A DNA stretch of 64,000 nt from the NCBI RefSeq assembly GCF_030122805.1, contig NZ_CP126080.1:2609001-2673000 (forward strand). Direction: 5' to 3'. Below, in pieces: positions 1 through 8,413 of this stretch. Position 1 is the stretch's first letter; every line of letters begins with the position of its first letter. The position numbers were made by a program, and so were the translations under genes. A model generated the notes under the pieces. The model searched no databases, was not told the DNA's origin, and saw nothing but the letters and a program-made list of their open reading frames with translations. The stretch is from Mesobacillus sp. AQ2 (GTDB taxonomy: Bacteria; Bacillota; Bacilli; Bacillales; Cytobacillaceae).

Positions 1-354
1 ATTCAAAGACCAGGATATATTCCGTTCACGAATGTCTTCTGGAGATTTCTTAGGCCTGATTTTCACCGATTTCGGCTTCGTTTCCACTTTATTTTCAGAT
101 GAATTATGAACATTACTTGTGTGTTTAACCTGCTGTTTCGTTTTTACCGATTTAATACTATGTTGATCCGCACTTCTGACTGTTCTTACCTTCTCTTTCT
201 CCTGCTGTTCCCTGGCAAGCAAATCAATGAAATATTCATTATACGCTTCAGCGACGGTGTCATGTTCCTGTTCAGAAACATAACCTAGCTCCTTTAAATG
301 ATAGAGCTCATCACGGAAAATTCTCCGTCTTTCCTCTTTAGGAGTGAATTCCAT
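1..354 (-). CDS. N-terminus of an unidentified protein (runs off the left edge)
   Basis: An open frame of 118 codons starts at an ATG at 354 behind a good ribosome-binding site (GAGGGA, about 5 nt upstream) and is still open at base 1, so only the N-terminus is present. The visible part is soluble and charged: a helical start (MEFTPKEERRR), then a Lys/Gln/Ser-rich linker, then the motif RERNISWSLN at the edge. From memory, Bacillus proteins with a similar start continue into a large multi-pass membrane protein, but that part is outside the window. The function is unknown. Confidence 0.6.
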   Translation of the reverse strand, partial: MEFTPKEERRRIFRDELYHLKELGYVSEQEHDTVAEAYNEYFIDLLAREQQEKEKVRTVRSADQHSIKSVKTKQQVKHTSNVHNSSENKVETKPKSVKIRPKKSPEDIRERNISWSLN

Positions 355-568
355 TTTTATCCCTCTATTCCTGTATAATCCCAATCTGATCATTTAGTGT
401 AATTTTACACCATTAATAAAATAATTCAATATTTTATCAGGAATTTCCATACGTGTTTTTTCGACAAACTCTGTTCCATTCATGCCTAAATCCCTTTATA
501 ATAGCAAAGTGGTACAGGTTTAAAATAAATAATCACAAAAAATATTAAGAGATTTAGAGGTTAATAAG

Positions 569-928
569 ATGGCTGATTTTTTATGGGTAATTTATCTCGG
601 GTTTCTGGGGACAACGGCAATCTGGTTTTTAATTAAAGGAAAATACAAGAACAATATCACCAGACTTGACTTCATTGTTTCGATCATAACCTGGATGGGT
701 CTATTCGGATATGTAACTGAAACGGAAATGCTGGTAACGTTGGTGTGGAAAATGGTATTTATTCTTGGACTACTGTGGGATGTGGTATTCACCATTTTCT
801 TTGCTGAACGTTTTGCCGGTGATTTTGGCTTTGATGAAGATGAGGAATCAATGCCAGTGGCAGCGAGATTGGTTGGTTTGATTACTGTCGCACCATTATA
901 TTATGGAATTTTTCAATACGCTTTTTAA
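569..928 (+). CDS. Small integral membrane protein, unknown function
   Basis: This gene encodes 119 residues with about four hydrophobic segments: roughly residues 4-22, 35-52, 58-77 and 98-117. An acidic loop (FGFDEDEE) lies before the last one. The ATG follows an AGAGG ribosome-binding site, and a clear terminator follows the stop, so it is probably a single-gene unit. I do not recognise the family; it looks like the small uncharacterised membrane proteins common in Bacillaceae. No catalytic motif is visible. Confidence 0.7.
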   Translation: MADFLWVIYLGFLGTTAIWFLIKGKYKNNITRLDFIVSIITWMGLFGYVTETEMLVTLVWKMVFILGLLWDVVFTIFFAERFAGDFGFDEDEESMPVAARLVGLITVAPLYYGIFQYAF

Positions 929-950
929 AACGGCTTTGGCCGTTTTTTTG
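927..950 (+). terminator. Rho-independent terminator after the small membrane protein
   Basis: A short hairpin (ACGGC-ttt-GGCCGT type) is followed directly by a run of seven T on the plus strand. Confidence 0.8.
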
Positions 951-1045
951 TTTATCTAAAAATATTATCTCAACATAATAATGTTGTTTTCTAGAATAGC
1001 ATCGCCCTATTTTTATGGATTTTAAGCACTTTTTCACAACAGATT

Positions 1046-1067
1046 TACCTGGAATTATCACCAGGTA
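1046..1067. repeat. Small inverted repeat in a non-coding gap
   Basis: TACCTGG and CCAGGTA form perfect 7-bp arms around 8 nt. The gap from 951 to 1269 holds no recognisable gene; besides this dyad it contains only two leftward terminators. Confidence 0.4.
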
Positions 1068-1138
1068 CTAATAGCAACGGAAGTGTATTTCTGAGACGGA
1101 CACCGTTTGGATACTACGCCGATCGCAATCTGAGCAAT

Positions 1139-1172
1139 AAAAAAAAGATAAAACCAAATGGTTCTATCCTGT
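1139..1172 (-). terminator. Second leftward terminator, tandem to the one at 1232
   Basis: On the minus strand GATAgAACC-attt-GGTTtTATC is followed by eight T. It lies downstream of another leftward terminator, so it acts either as a back-up or for an unseen short transcript. Confidence 0.65.
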
Positions 1173-1231
1173 TATTGCGGACCACTGTATAAATTGCTTT
1201 TGCCTACGTCATTTCATTCTACTTGCATATT

Positions 1232-1263
1232 AAAAGACCAGCAGTTTCGATTACTGCTAGTCC
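1232..1263 (-). terminator. Terminator of the acetyltransferase/amidohydrolase pair
   Basis: On the minus strand GACtAGCAGT-aatcgaa-ACTGCTgGTC is followed by TTTTAAT, directly after the stop codon of the acetyltransferase. Confidence 0.75.
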
Positions 1264-1269
1264 TATACA

Positions 1270-1941
1270 TTATAGAGGCAGCAAGGACACTGTTTCTTTC
1301 CTCTTAAGCTGCTCCACCATCTTGATCCATTTCTCTGGCTTCTTTTCGAGTACAGAATAATAAGTCGTCAAGAAGTCTGTGATTAAAGCTGCCGGCAATT
1401 CAATGGTTTCCTCATCACCCGGCATGAAGCATAAATCCAACCCTTCTACAGCTTCTCCGTCATTTTCCCATGAAGGATGGACATAATCTAAATCCAATCG
1501 CTTATAACCCAGGTGCGAAAGTACTTCGCGTCTAACAAATGGGTCCATTGTTTTTACGCCGCCAAACTCGTGGTCTGTTTTACGATAAGGGTCATAAATT
1601 TCAGCAAACATCCCGAATAAGTCTACACCCTGCTCAGCTGCTAGGCTTTGCAGATCATCCATTCTTTTATTGGCTAGAAAGCGCCCAATGCTAAGGCCCG
1701 GTTTGCCGACAATCGTGAAGTCTGTCATTGCGATATTCCAATCCGGGTAATAGCGGTATTCAGTCACCCCCACGACTTCTTCTTCATGGAGGGCAACGAA
1801 AACACGGATTCCCGGGTCTTCAAGCGGTTCTTTCCACAGATCAAATTCCAAAACTTCCTCAGGAGGGAAAAACTCTTTCATTAAGTTATGGAGTTTGGCA
1901 AAAAGGGGATCTTCAATGCTGCTAACACGGATATACTCCAT
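1270..1941 (-). CDS. GNAT-family N-acetyltransferase partnered with a nitrilase-type hydrolase
   Basis: This is a 223-residue protein of the GNAT acyltransferase type, expected to move an acyl group from acyl-CoA to an amine. The N-terminal half has the GNAT pattern: beta strands around RVFVALHEEEVVGVTEYRYY (residues 46-65) and a later conserved helix-strand region. The acceptor is unknown. The ATG follows an AAGGAG site, and the gene lies 20 nt downstream of the carbon-nitrogen hydrolase, so the two are one operon. In B. subtilis YhcX I recall the two activities as one polypeptide, GNAT first and hydrolase second; here they are separate genes in the opposite order. The shared task is inferred from linkage. 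Confidence 0.8.
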   Translation of the reverse strand: MEYIRVSSIEDPLFAKLHNLMKEFFPPEEVLEFDLWKEPLEDPGIRVFVALHEEEVVGVTEYRYYPDWNIAMTDFTIVGKPGLSIGRFLANKRMDDLQSLAAEQGVDLFGMFAEIYDPYRKTDHEFGGVKTMDPFVRREVLSHLGYKRLDLDYVHPSWENDGEAVEGLDLCFMPGDEETIELPAALITDFLTTYYSVLEKKPEKWIKMVEQLKRKETVSLLPL

Positions 1942-1961
1942 CTAATATGCTCCTTCTCGAG

Positions 1962-2834
1962 TTAGATTTTTTCTGCTTCTTCCCAGTCTGGATAAAGATC
2001 TGTTCGACGGTCACGCCAAGTTGTCACAGCACCTCGCTCCCTTACTTCGTACAAAAGCTCGAGGTCAAGGTCTGCAGTAACGACCATATCATCATTCAGT
2101 TCTCCTTCTACCTGAAGACCTTTAGGAGGGAATGGGATATCATTTGGTGTGATGACTGCCGCCTGGCCAAAGTTGGCACGCATAAAATCGACCGTCGGCA
2201 ACGCACCGACTGTGCCGGTCAAAACTACATAAACTTGATTTTCGATCGCCCGTGCATGGCTTGTATAACGAACACGGTGGAAACCATGTCGGTCATCCGT
2301 GCAGGAAGGTACAAATATAACATCAGCACCTTTAGCTTTAGCCATTCTGACAATTTCCGGGAACTCAATATCATAGCAGGTCAAAAGAGCAATTCGCCCC
2401 TTTTCTGTATCAAATACCCTGAAATCCTCTCCCGCACTCATATTCCATTCATTCACTTCAGTTGGTGTGATATGGAGCTTTGCCTGTTCAACGATCCTTC
2501 CATCGGGATAAAACATATGTGCCACATTATATAATTTTCCTTCTCGCGCGATGACATGTGTTCCTCCGATGATATGCATGCCTGTTTCCAAAGCGAAATT
2601 CTGGAACAGGTTTAAGTATTGTTCAGTAAAACCAGGGAGTTCATTGATGGTCAGTCTTGTACCCTGTTCACTGCCGATTGATAACAATTGAGTAGTGAAG
2701 AACTCAGGAAACAATACAAACTCAGAACCATATTCCTGTGCTGTTTTAACATAATGCTCACATTGCTGAGCGAACTCTTCAAACGACCTGATCGTGTGAA
2801 GATGGTATTGGACTGCGGAAACCCTCATTTTCAT
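1962..2834 (-). CDS. Carbon-nitrogen hydrolase (nitrilase superfamily amidohydrolase)
   Basis: This 290-residue protein is a complete nitrilase-superfamily domain that hydrolyses a C-N bond of an amide or nitrile through a covalent thioester. The catalytic triad is visible: Glu44 (LFPEFF), Lys119 (AKLHIT) and Cys153 (LLTCYDIEFPE). A second conserved Glu sits seven residues after the Cys. The ATG at 2834 is set by AGGGGGA about 8 nt upstream; there is no signal peptide, so it acts in the cytoplasm. It resembles the C-terminal half of YhcX. The substrate is unknown. It is the first gene of a two-gene operon with the downstream acetyltransferase. Confidence 0.88.
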   Translation of the reverse strand: MKMRVSAVQYHLHTIRSFEEFAQQCEHYVKTAQEYGSEFVLFPEFFTTQLLSIGSEQGTRLTINELPGFTEQYLNLFQNFALETGMHIIGGTHVIAREGKLYNVAHMFYPDGRIVEQAKLHITPTEVNEWNMSAGEDFRVFDTEKGRIALLTCYDIEFPEIVRMAKAKGADVIFVPSCTDDRHGFHRVRYTSHARAIENQVYVVLTGTVGALPTVDFMRANFGQAAVITPNDIPFPPKGLQVEGELNDDMVVTADLDLELLYEVRERGAVTTWRDRRTDLYPDWEEAEKI

Positions 2835-2982
2835 CCATCATTCCCCCTGTATAATAAAGAAATAGCATCTTGAAATCAAAACTTCAGAAATACGAAAATC
2901 ATTATAGTACATTTTATTTTTTTTGGATATATTTTTGATTAAAAAAACCATATTAATATGAACAGATAAGAATTCATGAAAA

Positions 2983-3010
2983 AAAGAACGAGAGTGAACC
3001 CTCGTTCTTT
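2983..3010 (-). terminator. Terminator at the end of the dpp-ykf operon
   Basis: AAAGAACGAG and CTCGTTCTTT form a perfect 10-bp stem with an 8-nt loop. Seven T follow on the minus strand and a shorter T run follows on the plus strand. The 2835-3147 gap holds nothing else I can support. Confidence 0.85.
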
Positions 3011-3147
3011 TTCATTTCGAGAAAATTTTATTGGTAAAACCAAGCGGGACCATAATCATTGTATATCCGCTTGCACTTAATAATTCATACCCACCCCGCT
3101 TAATAGCAAGCTGCTAGCAATTTATATCTTTTTAATATCAATAGCTA

Positions 3148-3954
3148 TCAATAATTGGGGTTCCCTGTCGAAATTCCTGAAATATAGCTGTTTATCTGCT
3201 TTCCAACTTGCCGAATTATCGATTTTCCTGTCTCATTATCTTCCAGGCCATCGATCAGGACAGCGGCATATGCTCTTTTGTCTCCATAAGTGATAAAAGC
3301 ACAGTCATGCTCAATACCAGTCAATTCTCCAGTCTTATTTCCAATTTCCATTAAAGATTGATCCATATAAGCAGGCAGTTTTTCCTTAAATTGCTGCTGA
3401 AGGAGCAAAGCAGTGAATCGATCTCTTGATTGCTCCTTCAACCATTGGCCTTCAATAGCTTCTTTCAGGCAAAGTACAATATCCGCAGAAGTGGTGAAAT
3501 TATCGTTTCCGGCTTGGGCAGCTTTGAAATCTAGCATTCTTCGCTTCAGAATCGTGTTTTTCATCCCGATTTTTGAAATTGTCGAATTAATCGGGGCCAT
3601 TCCAATCAGGTCGATCACCAAATTCGTTGCTGAATTATCAGAAACGATTATCATAAGGGTCAACAGGTCATGAATGGTTATCTGCTGTGTGTTCATTGCT
3701 TGCAGGACCCCTGTATCTCCCACTTTGTCTTCTTGCCTGACACTTAGCAGCCTATCCGGCTGCAGAATTCCTTCCTCCAACTGCCTCAAAGCCTCAAATA
3801 AGATCGGCAGTTTTATCAGGCTCGCTGACCGGAAAACTTCGGTACTGTTAAACTCTATGATCCTATCTTCAATTTCTAAAAACAAACTCGCCTGGCCTTT
3901 CCCACTGGCGAGTTCTTTTACTAGTTGATCCTCTAATTCTTCAATGTGCATCAT
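3148..3954 (-). CDS. Serine hydrolase of the class A beta-lactamase fold, last gene of the dpp-ykf operon
   Basis: This 268-residue protein has the three signatures of the fold: Ser45-x-x-Lys48 (SASLIK), Ser105-Asp-Asn (VSDNSA) and Lys207-Thr-Gly (NKTGEL). The E-x-x-L-N loop carrying the deacylating Glu166 of true class A beta-lactamases is missing; the equivalent stretch reads RRMLDFKAAQAGNDN. No signal peptide is visible, so it is probably cytoplasmic. Both points argue for a peptidase or amidase rather than antibiotic resistance. It starts 9 nt after ykfD, with AGGTAAGGG as ribosome-binding site. Its place in a cell-wall-peptide operon suggests it acts on imported muropeptides (inference). 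The B. subtilis operon, as I recall it, ends at ykfD. Confidence 0.82.
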   Translation of the reverse strand: MMHIEELEDQLVKELASGKGQASLFLEIEDRIIEFNSTEVFRSASLIKLPILFEALRQLEEGILQPDRLLSVRQEDKVGDTGVLQAMNTQQITIHDLLTLMIIVSDNSATNLVIDLIGMAPINSTISKIGMKNTILKRRMLDFKAAQAGNDNFTTSADIVLCLKEAIEGQWLKEQSRDRFTALLLQQQFKEKLPAYMDQSLMEIGNKTGELTGIEHDCAFITYGDKRAYAAVLIDGLEDNETGKSIIRQVGKQINSYISGISTGNPNY

Positions 3955-3963
3955 ACCAAACCC

Positions 3964-4977
3964 TTACCTGATATTTACTAACATTTCCTTATTCCTATCG
4001 TTGGCTACATCTTCATTATATAGATGACAAGCTACAAAATGGTCCTTATCGATTTCTTGCCAGACCGGTTTCTTCTGGGCGCAGATTTCCATTGCGTGTT
4101 TGCATCTTGTCCTGAAAACACAACCGCTTGGCGGATTCATCGGACTAGGCAGTTCTCCCTCAAGAATGATGCGTTCTCTCTGGTCTTCGATATCAGGATC
4201 AGGTATTGGGATGGCCGATAATAATGCCTGGGTATATGGGTGAAGCGGTTTATTATACAGCTGGCTGCTTACGGTCAGCTCGACGATGTGGCCAAGATAC
4301 ATGACACCAATCCTGTTGCTTATTTGCTTTACCATAGAAAGGTCATGGGCGATGAATAAATATGTCAATCCTTTTTCCGCTTGCAGTCTTTTCAGCAGAT
4401 TCACTACTTGCGCCTGTACAGATACATCCAGTGCGGAAATCGGTTCATCAGCAATGATGAAATCCGGATCGAGCGCAAGTGCTCTTGCTATTCCTATCCT
4501 TTGACGCTGGCCGCCGCTGAACTCATGGGGATAACGATTTGCATGATCCCGATTCAGGCCAACATCCTCGAGCAGTTGATAGATGCGTTCAAGACGTTCC
4601 TTCTTATTTGGAAATAACCCATGGACTTCCATTGGTTCGGCAATGATTTCTTTGACTGTGGATCTCGGGTTCAAAGATGCGTAGGGATCCTGAAAAATCA
4701 TTTGCATCTGCTTATGAAATTTGAATTTCTCTTTTTCAGATAATGCATGGACATTTTTGCCGGTGAAAATGACTTCTCCATCTGTACGGTCATACAGGCC
4801 AATCATCGTCCTTCCGGCAGTGGATTTGCCACAGCCTGATTCTCCAACAAGCCCGAATGTCTCACCTTTAAAAATATCAAATGATATACCATCTACAGCT
4901 TTCAGTACTTCATTTTTACCCATTGTGAAATGCTTCTTTAAATCTTTGACACTTAATAGAACTTCATTTTTCATCAT
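3964..4977 (-). CDS. ykfD: YkfD, oligopeptide ABC transporter ATP-binding protein (OppF type)
   Basis: This 337-residue ABC ATPase would power peptide import together with DppD and the DppBC permease. Visible are Walker A GESGCGKST, the signature FSGGQRQRIGIARAL, Walker B DFIIADEP followed by SALD, and the Cys-rich C-terminal oligopeptide-transporter extension (CVFRTRCKHAMEIC). The start overlaps the ykfC stop by one base (TAATG), so translation is coupled. The position after ykfC matches B. subtilis ykfD. Confidence 0.9.
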   Translation of the reverse strand: MMKNEVLLSVKDLKKHFTMGKNEVLKAVDGISFDIFKGETFGLVGESGCGKSTAGRTMIGLYDRTDGEVIFTGKNVHALSEKEKFKFHKQMQMIFQDPYASLNPRSTVKEIIAEPMEVHGLFPNKKERLERIYQLLEDVGLNRDHANRYPHEFSGGQRQRIGIARALALDPDFIIADEPISALDVSVQAQVVNLLKRLQAEKGLTYLFIAHDLSMVKQISNRIGVMYLGHIVELTVSSQLYNKPLHPYTQALLSAIPIPDPDIEDQRERIILEGELPSPMNPPSGCVFRTRCKHAMEICAQKKPVWQEIDKDHFVACHLYNEDVANDRNKEMLVNIR

Positions 4978-5906
4978 TATGCCTCCGTATTCATCCAGTA
5001 GCGTCTAGCTGCACAGAGTTCTTTTTCATAGATTGTACCTTCGAGCCGAATGATTTCAATGTTCTTACCTGTATTGGGAGAATGAAGAAGTTTCCCATCT
5101 CCATAATAGATGCCTACATGATGAAGTTGTCCTTTTCCTTCCTCATATGCGAAAAAGAGTAAATCACCTGGCAAAATATCATGTATTTCTATTTTCACGC
5201 CGGCTGCTGCCTGTTCATGGGCATCCCTTGGAATAATGCAACCATTGGCCCGGCACATACTGTAGCTGAATCCAGAGCAATCATATCCATAGCTGCTCAT
5301 TCCTCCCCACAGATATGGCAGCCCAAGGAATTGCTCGCCCGCTGCAACGATTGCATCGCCATTCTTTTGCGGAATTTCTTTTTCAGATGGATGGACCTCA
5401 ACATCCTCTGTCCGCAAAATTCCGATTCCTGTTGGCGTCTTGACGCGGATGCGGTCGACGACATCCTCCACGACAGGCAGCATTGTCTGATAGCTTAATT
5501 CCATCAATTTTTCATTTTGCTCTGAGTAAAGCAAAGCTTTCCTGGAGGTTACCACAGCAACTTGGCCTTTCTTGATATACCAATCAGACTGTTGAATCAG
5601 CTGATCTTTTGGGATCCAGCCCGGATAACCTCTTTTGTCTTTGCCTGAAGGCTGGTCCGGGATAACGACATGGACCCAATCATCCTTTTCATCAATGATC
5701 AAAACTTCCTGGCCGAATAAAACCTGTGATTGAACGAGGTTATCATCACATAATTGCAGCCTCAGTTCATACGTGAGTTTTTCGAGCCATTCTTCCAAAT
5801 TAACGTTCCCTGATACAGCAGCTTCATCGATTTCCCTTGAAGAATCATAGGAAGTCCAAAGAGTTGCTACCGGTACATTGACGAGCCAAAAATTATTGCT
5901 TTCCAT
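4977..5906 (-). CDS. ykfC: YkfC, gamma-D-glutamyl-L-diamino acid endopeptidase (NlpC/P60)
   Basis: This 309-residue protein has SH3-like modules over roughly residues 1-175 and an NlpC/P60 cysteine peptidase domain from about 185. Catalytic residues are Cys210 (YDCSGFSY), His263 (LHHVGIYYG) and His275 (LLHSPN), with Asp209 before the Cys. All four fall exactly 28 residues before the corresponding residues I recall for the crystallised B. cereus YkfC (Asp237, Cys238, His291, His303). That protein has an N-terminal signal; this one has none, so it probably works on peptides inside the cell. It cleaves between D-Glu and the diamino acid of peptides with a free N-terminal L-Ala. It starts 3 nt after ykfB, behind GAAGGAGG. 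Confidence 0.93.
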   Translation of the reverse strand: MESNNFWLVNVPVATLWTSYDSSREIDEAAVSGNVNLEEWLEKLTYELRLQLCDDNLVQSQVLFGQEVLIIDEKDDWVHVVIPDQPSGKDKRGYPGWIPKDQLIQQSDWYIKKGQVAVVTSRKALLYSEQNEKLMELSYQTMLPVVEDVVDRIRVKTPTGIGILRTEDVEVHPSEKEIPQKNGDAIVAAGEQFLGLPYLWGGMSSYGYDCSGFSYSMCRANGCIIPRDAHEQAAAGVKIEIHDILPGDLLFFAYEEGKGQLHHVGIYYGDGKLLHSPNTGKNIEIIRLEGTIYEKELCAARRYWMNTEA

Positions 5907-5909
5907 TGA

Positions 5910-6998
5910 TCATTCCTCCTTCAAAAAGACTTGTTCAATCCCAAGGCCTGTTCGTACGGGAAGTGTTATTTTTCTGCCATTATACTTTATCCCGCCTGAA
6001 ATGGATTCTTTTGCAAGCATTAATGGTGCATCAAAATCAAAGCGAGTGATGTTCTTCTTGCTGGCGGCAAAATGGGCAGCAGCCGTGATACCGAGCTTGG
6101 TTTCGATCATACTGCCTACCATGCATTCGATCCCGGCTGTTTCAGCCAATTGGTTGATGATTTGAGCCTGATAAATTCCGCCTGATTTCATTAACTTTAT
6201 ATTAATCAGATCTGCACTTCTCCTTCTGATCACTTCAAATGCCTGTTTTGGTGAAAATACACTTTCATCGGCCATGATCAATGTATCAACCGAATCTGTG
6301 ACCTGTTTCAGGCCGTCGAGGTCCTCGGCTTTTACGGGTTGTTCTACCAGTTCGATGTCCAGACCCGCATCCTCCATGCTTCGAATTGCCCTGACTGCAT
6401 CCTTCGGTTTCCAACCCTGGTTCGCATCAAGACGGATTTTTATCTCTTTGCCGACCCTGTTGCGGATTTCTTTGATCCTCGCAATGTCTGTAGATATCTC
6501 GCCAATACCTACCTTAACCTTCAGGACATTGAACCCATTCTTCACGTATTCAACTGCATCGTCACCCATCTCTTCGGGACTATTCACGCTGACAGTAAAA
6601 TCTGTTTCGATTTCATTCCTGAAGCCGCCGAGAAGTTGATAGAGCGGAAGACCGCAATTTTGAGAGATGCAGTCGTACAATGCCATATCTACAGCTGCCT
6701 TCGCACTTGTGTTATTGACAAGGATTGTTTTTAACCCCTGAAAAATAGCTTCATAGCCAAGAAGATTTTGATTTATTAAGAAAGGGCGGATTACATCATT
6801 GATTCCTGCTTCAATGCCAGAAAGACTGTCTCCAGTAATCACCAAAGTCGGAGGTGCCTCACCCCAGCCAACAATCCCATTATCACATGTGATTTTAACA
6901 AAAGTCGCTTCAGCTACAGTAACTGTACGAAGAGCCGTTTTAAAAGGCTTATTCAGAGGGACTGCTGTGCGGAATGTCTCAATCTTTTCAATAATCAT
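5910..6998 (-). CDS. ykfB: YkfB, L-Ala-D/L-Glu epimerase (enolase superfamily)
   Basis: This 362-residue dipeptide epimerase converts L-Ala-D-Glu from peptidoglycan into L-Ala-L-Glu. With the ATG at 6998 the active-site residues fall at Lys160/Lys162 (LKVKVG), Asp191 (RLDANQGW), Glu219 (LVEQP), Asp244 (MADES) and Lys268 (INIKLMKSGG). These are the numbers I recall for B. subtilis YkfB, which supports this start. A GAAGGAG site lies at the right distance; the frame stays open upstream to 7106, but that extension overlaps the end of ykfA. It acts between YkfA/YkfC trimming and ordinary peptidases. Confidence 0.94.
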   Translation of the reverse strand: MIIEKIETFRTAVPLNKPFKTALRTVTVAEATFVKITCDNGIVGWGEAPPTLVITGDSLSGIEAGINDVIRPFLINQNLLGYEAIFQGLKTILVNNTSAKAAVDMALYDCISQNCGLPLYQLLGGFRNEIETDFTVSVNSPEEMGDDAVEYVKNGFNVLKVKVGIGEISTDIARIKEIRNRVGKEIKIRLDANQGWKPKDAVRAIRSMEDAGLDIELVEQPVKAEDLDGLKQVTDSVDTLIMADESVFSPKQAFEVIRRRSADLINIKLMKSGGIYQAQIINQLAETAGIECMVGSMIETKLGITAAAHFAASKKNITRFDFDAPLMLAKESISGGIKYNGRKITLPVRTGLGIEQVFLKEE

Positions 6999-7017
6999 AT
7001 CCTTGTCTCCTTCGGTA

Positions 7018-7938
7018 CTAGTTAATGCCACTCTCGACAAATAAATGTTTTGTTTCGGTGTCCATTCTGGCAGCCGCTCCCAACGGGACTCCAATATGCG
7101 GTGCACAGTGACCCATTTTGAATCCCTTTAGTGCAGGCCTGCCCGCGAGCTTAATGTAGTGTTCGATGACTTCATCCAAGGATAATGACAGGTCCCTTTC
7201 CTGAACACAATTATTGAAATCACCTAAAATAATTCCGGTTGCCTCCTGTAATTTCCCTGCCATATACAACTGATTAAGCATCCTATCAACAGCACGCGGT
7301 TCTTCATTAATGTCTTCAATCAACAGGATCTTGCCTTTTGTATCAATTTCAAATGGCGTCCCCATTGAACTTGATAGGAGTGATAGATTGCCGCCGACCA
7401 ACGGGCCTTCAGCTGCACCTCTTACCAGTTCTTCTATTTGCGAAAGATCAAGACCATATCGCAATTCTGCTGGCTGGAACAATTGCCGGAATGTCTCTTT
7501 GGATAGTGGATGGGCACCTTCTTTGCCAATATCCGAGGCAAGCATGGGACCATGAAATGTGATGAGGCCAGTCTTCTGCCGAATGGCTGTGTGTAAAAAT
7601 GTGATATCGCTGTAACCCCAGAATATCTTTGGATGTTTTTCAATTAGTTTATAGTCTATAGATGATGCGATTCGTGCGGTGCCATAACCACCTCCGGCAC
7701 AGATAATCGCATTAACCTCGTCATCAAGGAACATTTCATGTAAATCTTCCAACCTCGCATGATCATCGCCAGCAAGATAACCATATTCTTCGTATAATGA
7801 TTTACCTAATTTATAGTTCAAACCAAGCTCAGTAATAAAGGCTAAGCCTCGCTTCAAATTTTCTTTATTTGGCGGACTTGCTGGCGCGATGACTGCAACA
7901 GTATCACCTTTATTCAAACGGTTGGGCTTAATTGCCAT
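7018..7938 (-). CDS. ykfA: YkfA, LD-carboxypeptidase (peptidase family S66)
   Basis: This 306-residue serine peptidase of family S66 removes D-Ala from murein tetrapeptides at the L-D bond. The triad is Ser110 (FWGYSDIT), Glu208 (LLIEDINEEP) and His277 (MGHCAPH). The glycine-rich CAGGGYG stretch at 80-86 is also typical. I place the start at the ATG at 7938, nine nt after AAAGGGAG; an in-frame TTG at 7947 sits directly against that site. The protein has no signal peptide. It is separated from dppE by about 475 bp that hold a terminator and a repeat element, so ykfA may be transcribed partly on its own. Confidence 0.92.
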   Translation of the reverse strand: MAIKPNRLNKGDTVAVIAPASPPNKENLKRGLAFITELGLNYKLGKSLYEEYGYLAGDDHARLEDLHEMFLDDEVNAIICAGGGYGTARIASSIDYKLIEKHPKIFWGYSDITFLHTAIRQKTGLITFHGPMLASDIGKEGAHPLSKETFRQLFQPAELRYGLDLSQIEELVRGAAEGPLVGGNLSLLSSSMGTPFEIDTKGKILLIEDINEEPRAVDRMLNQLYMAGKLQEATGIILGDFNNCVQERDLSLSLDEVIEHYIKLAGRPALKGFKMGHCAPHIGVPLGAAARMDTETKHLFVESGIN

Positions 7939-8057
7939 GTCAATCAACTCCCTTTAGTCATTTTGGACAAGTTCATAAGATATATAATTCCATTAATATG
8001 GTAAAATCAAAATCTTTCCGTGAAAAAAGAATAGTATGTTATAGGATATTAATTAAT

Positions 8058-8355
8058 GGCTCTGTTAAAGCTAAATTCTAATTCTACTCCTGTTGATTGT
8101 AGTGGAAGGCGCGTAGACTCCTCCGAAAATGCTAACGCATTTCCATCTTGCGTGGGCAGGTTCGAAGAAGCTTATCAATGTCCCGCGGGCTTAGCTGGTC
8201 AGGTGAGACCCCGCAGGAGCAAAGCGACGAGGAGGCTCAGCGCCAGCCCCAAGGAAGAATTGCTTATGAAAAAGACGGCAGTTGGTCTTTTTCATATCTT
8301 CCAGCGGAAAGCGAAGCGCCTGGAACGAAAATCAACAGTCTTGTTTAACAGAGCC
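8058..8355. repeat. Dispersed GC-richer intergenic repeat with terminal inverted repeats
   Basis: A 298-bp element is bounded by GGCTCTGTTAAA (8058-8069) and its perfect complement TTTAACAGAGCC (8344-8355). A second, imperfect inner pair starts CTGTTGATT on the left and ends AATCAACAG on the right. The core (AGGTGAGACCCCGCAGGAG, GACGAGGAGGCTCA, AAGCGAAGCGCCTGGAACG) matches a sequence I remember as repeated between genes in many Bacillaceae. The flanks (TAATTAAT and TATTTTAT) agree at 6 of 8 bases, a weak hint of target duplication. It encodes no transposase, and short frames through it are not real genes. Confidence 0.75.
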
Positions 8356-8371
8356 TATTTTATGTACTATT

Positions 8372-8400
8372 AAAAAGAGGTGTTCCAAGACGAACACCCC
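8372..8400 (-). terminator. Terminator after dppE
   Basis: GGTGTTC and GAACACC form a stem on the minus strand, followed by TCTTTTTAAT. It sits just after the dppE stop and would reduce read-through into the ykf genes. Confidence 0.8.
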
Positions 8401-8413
8401 TTTCTTAGAATCA

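Noticed and set aside
3148..3954. Antibiotic-resistance beta-lactamase
   Set aside because: No signal peptide, no E-x-x-L-N loop, and the operon context is muropeptide catabolism.
6999..7106. Longer N-terminus for YkfB
   Set aside because: It overlaps ykfA, and active-site numbering plus the GAAGGAG site fix the start at 6998.
8056..8373. Protein-coding frames of about 100 codons
   Set aside because: They run through the dispersed structured repeat, lack a ribosome-binding site and resemble no protein.
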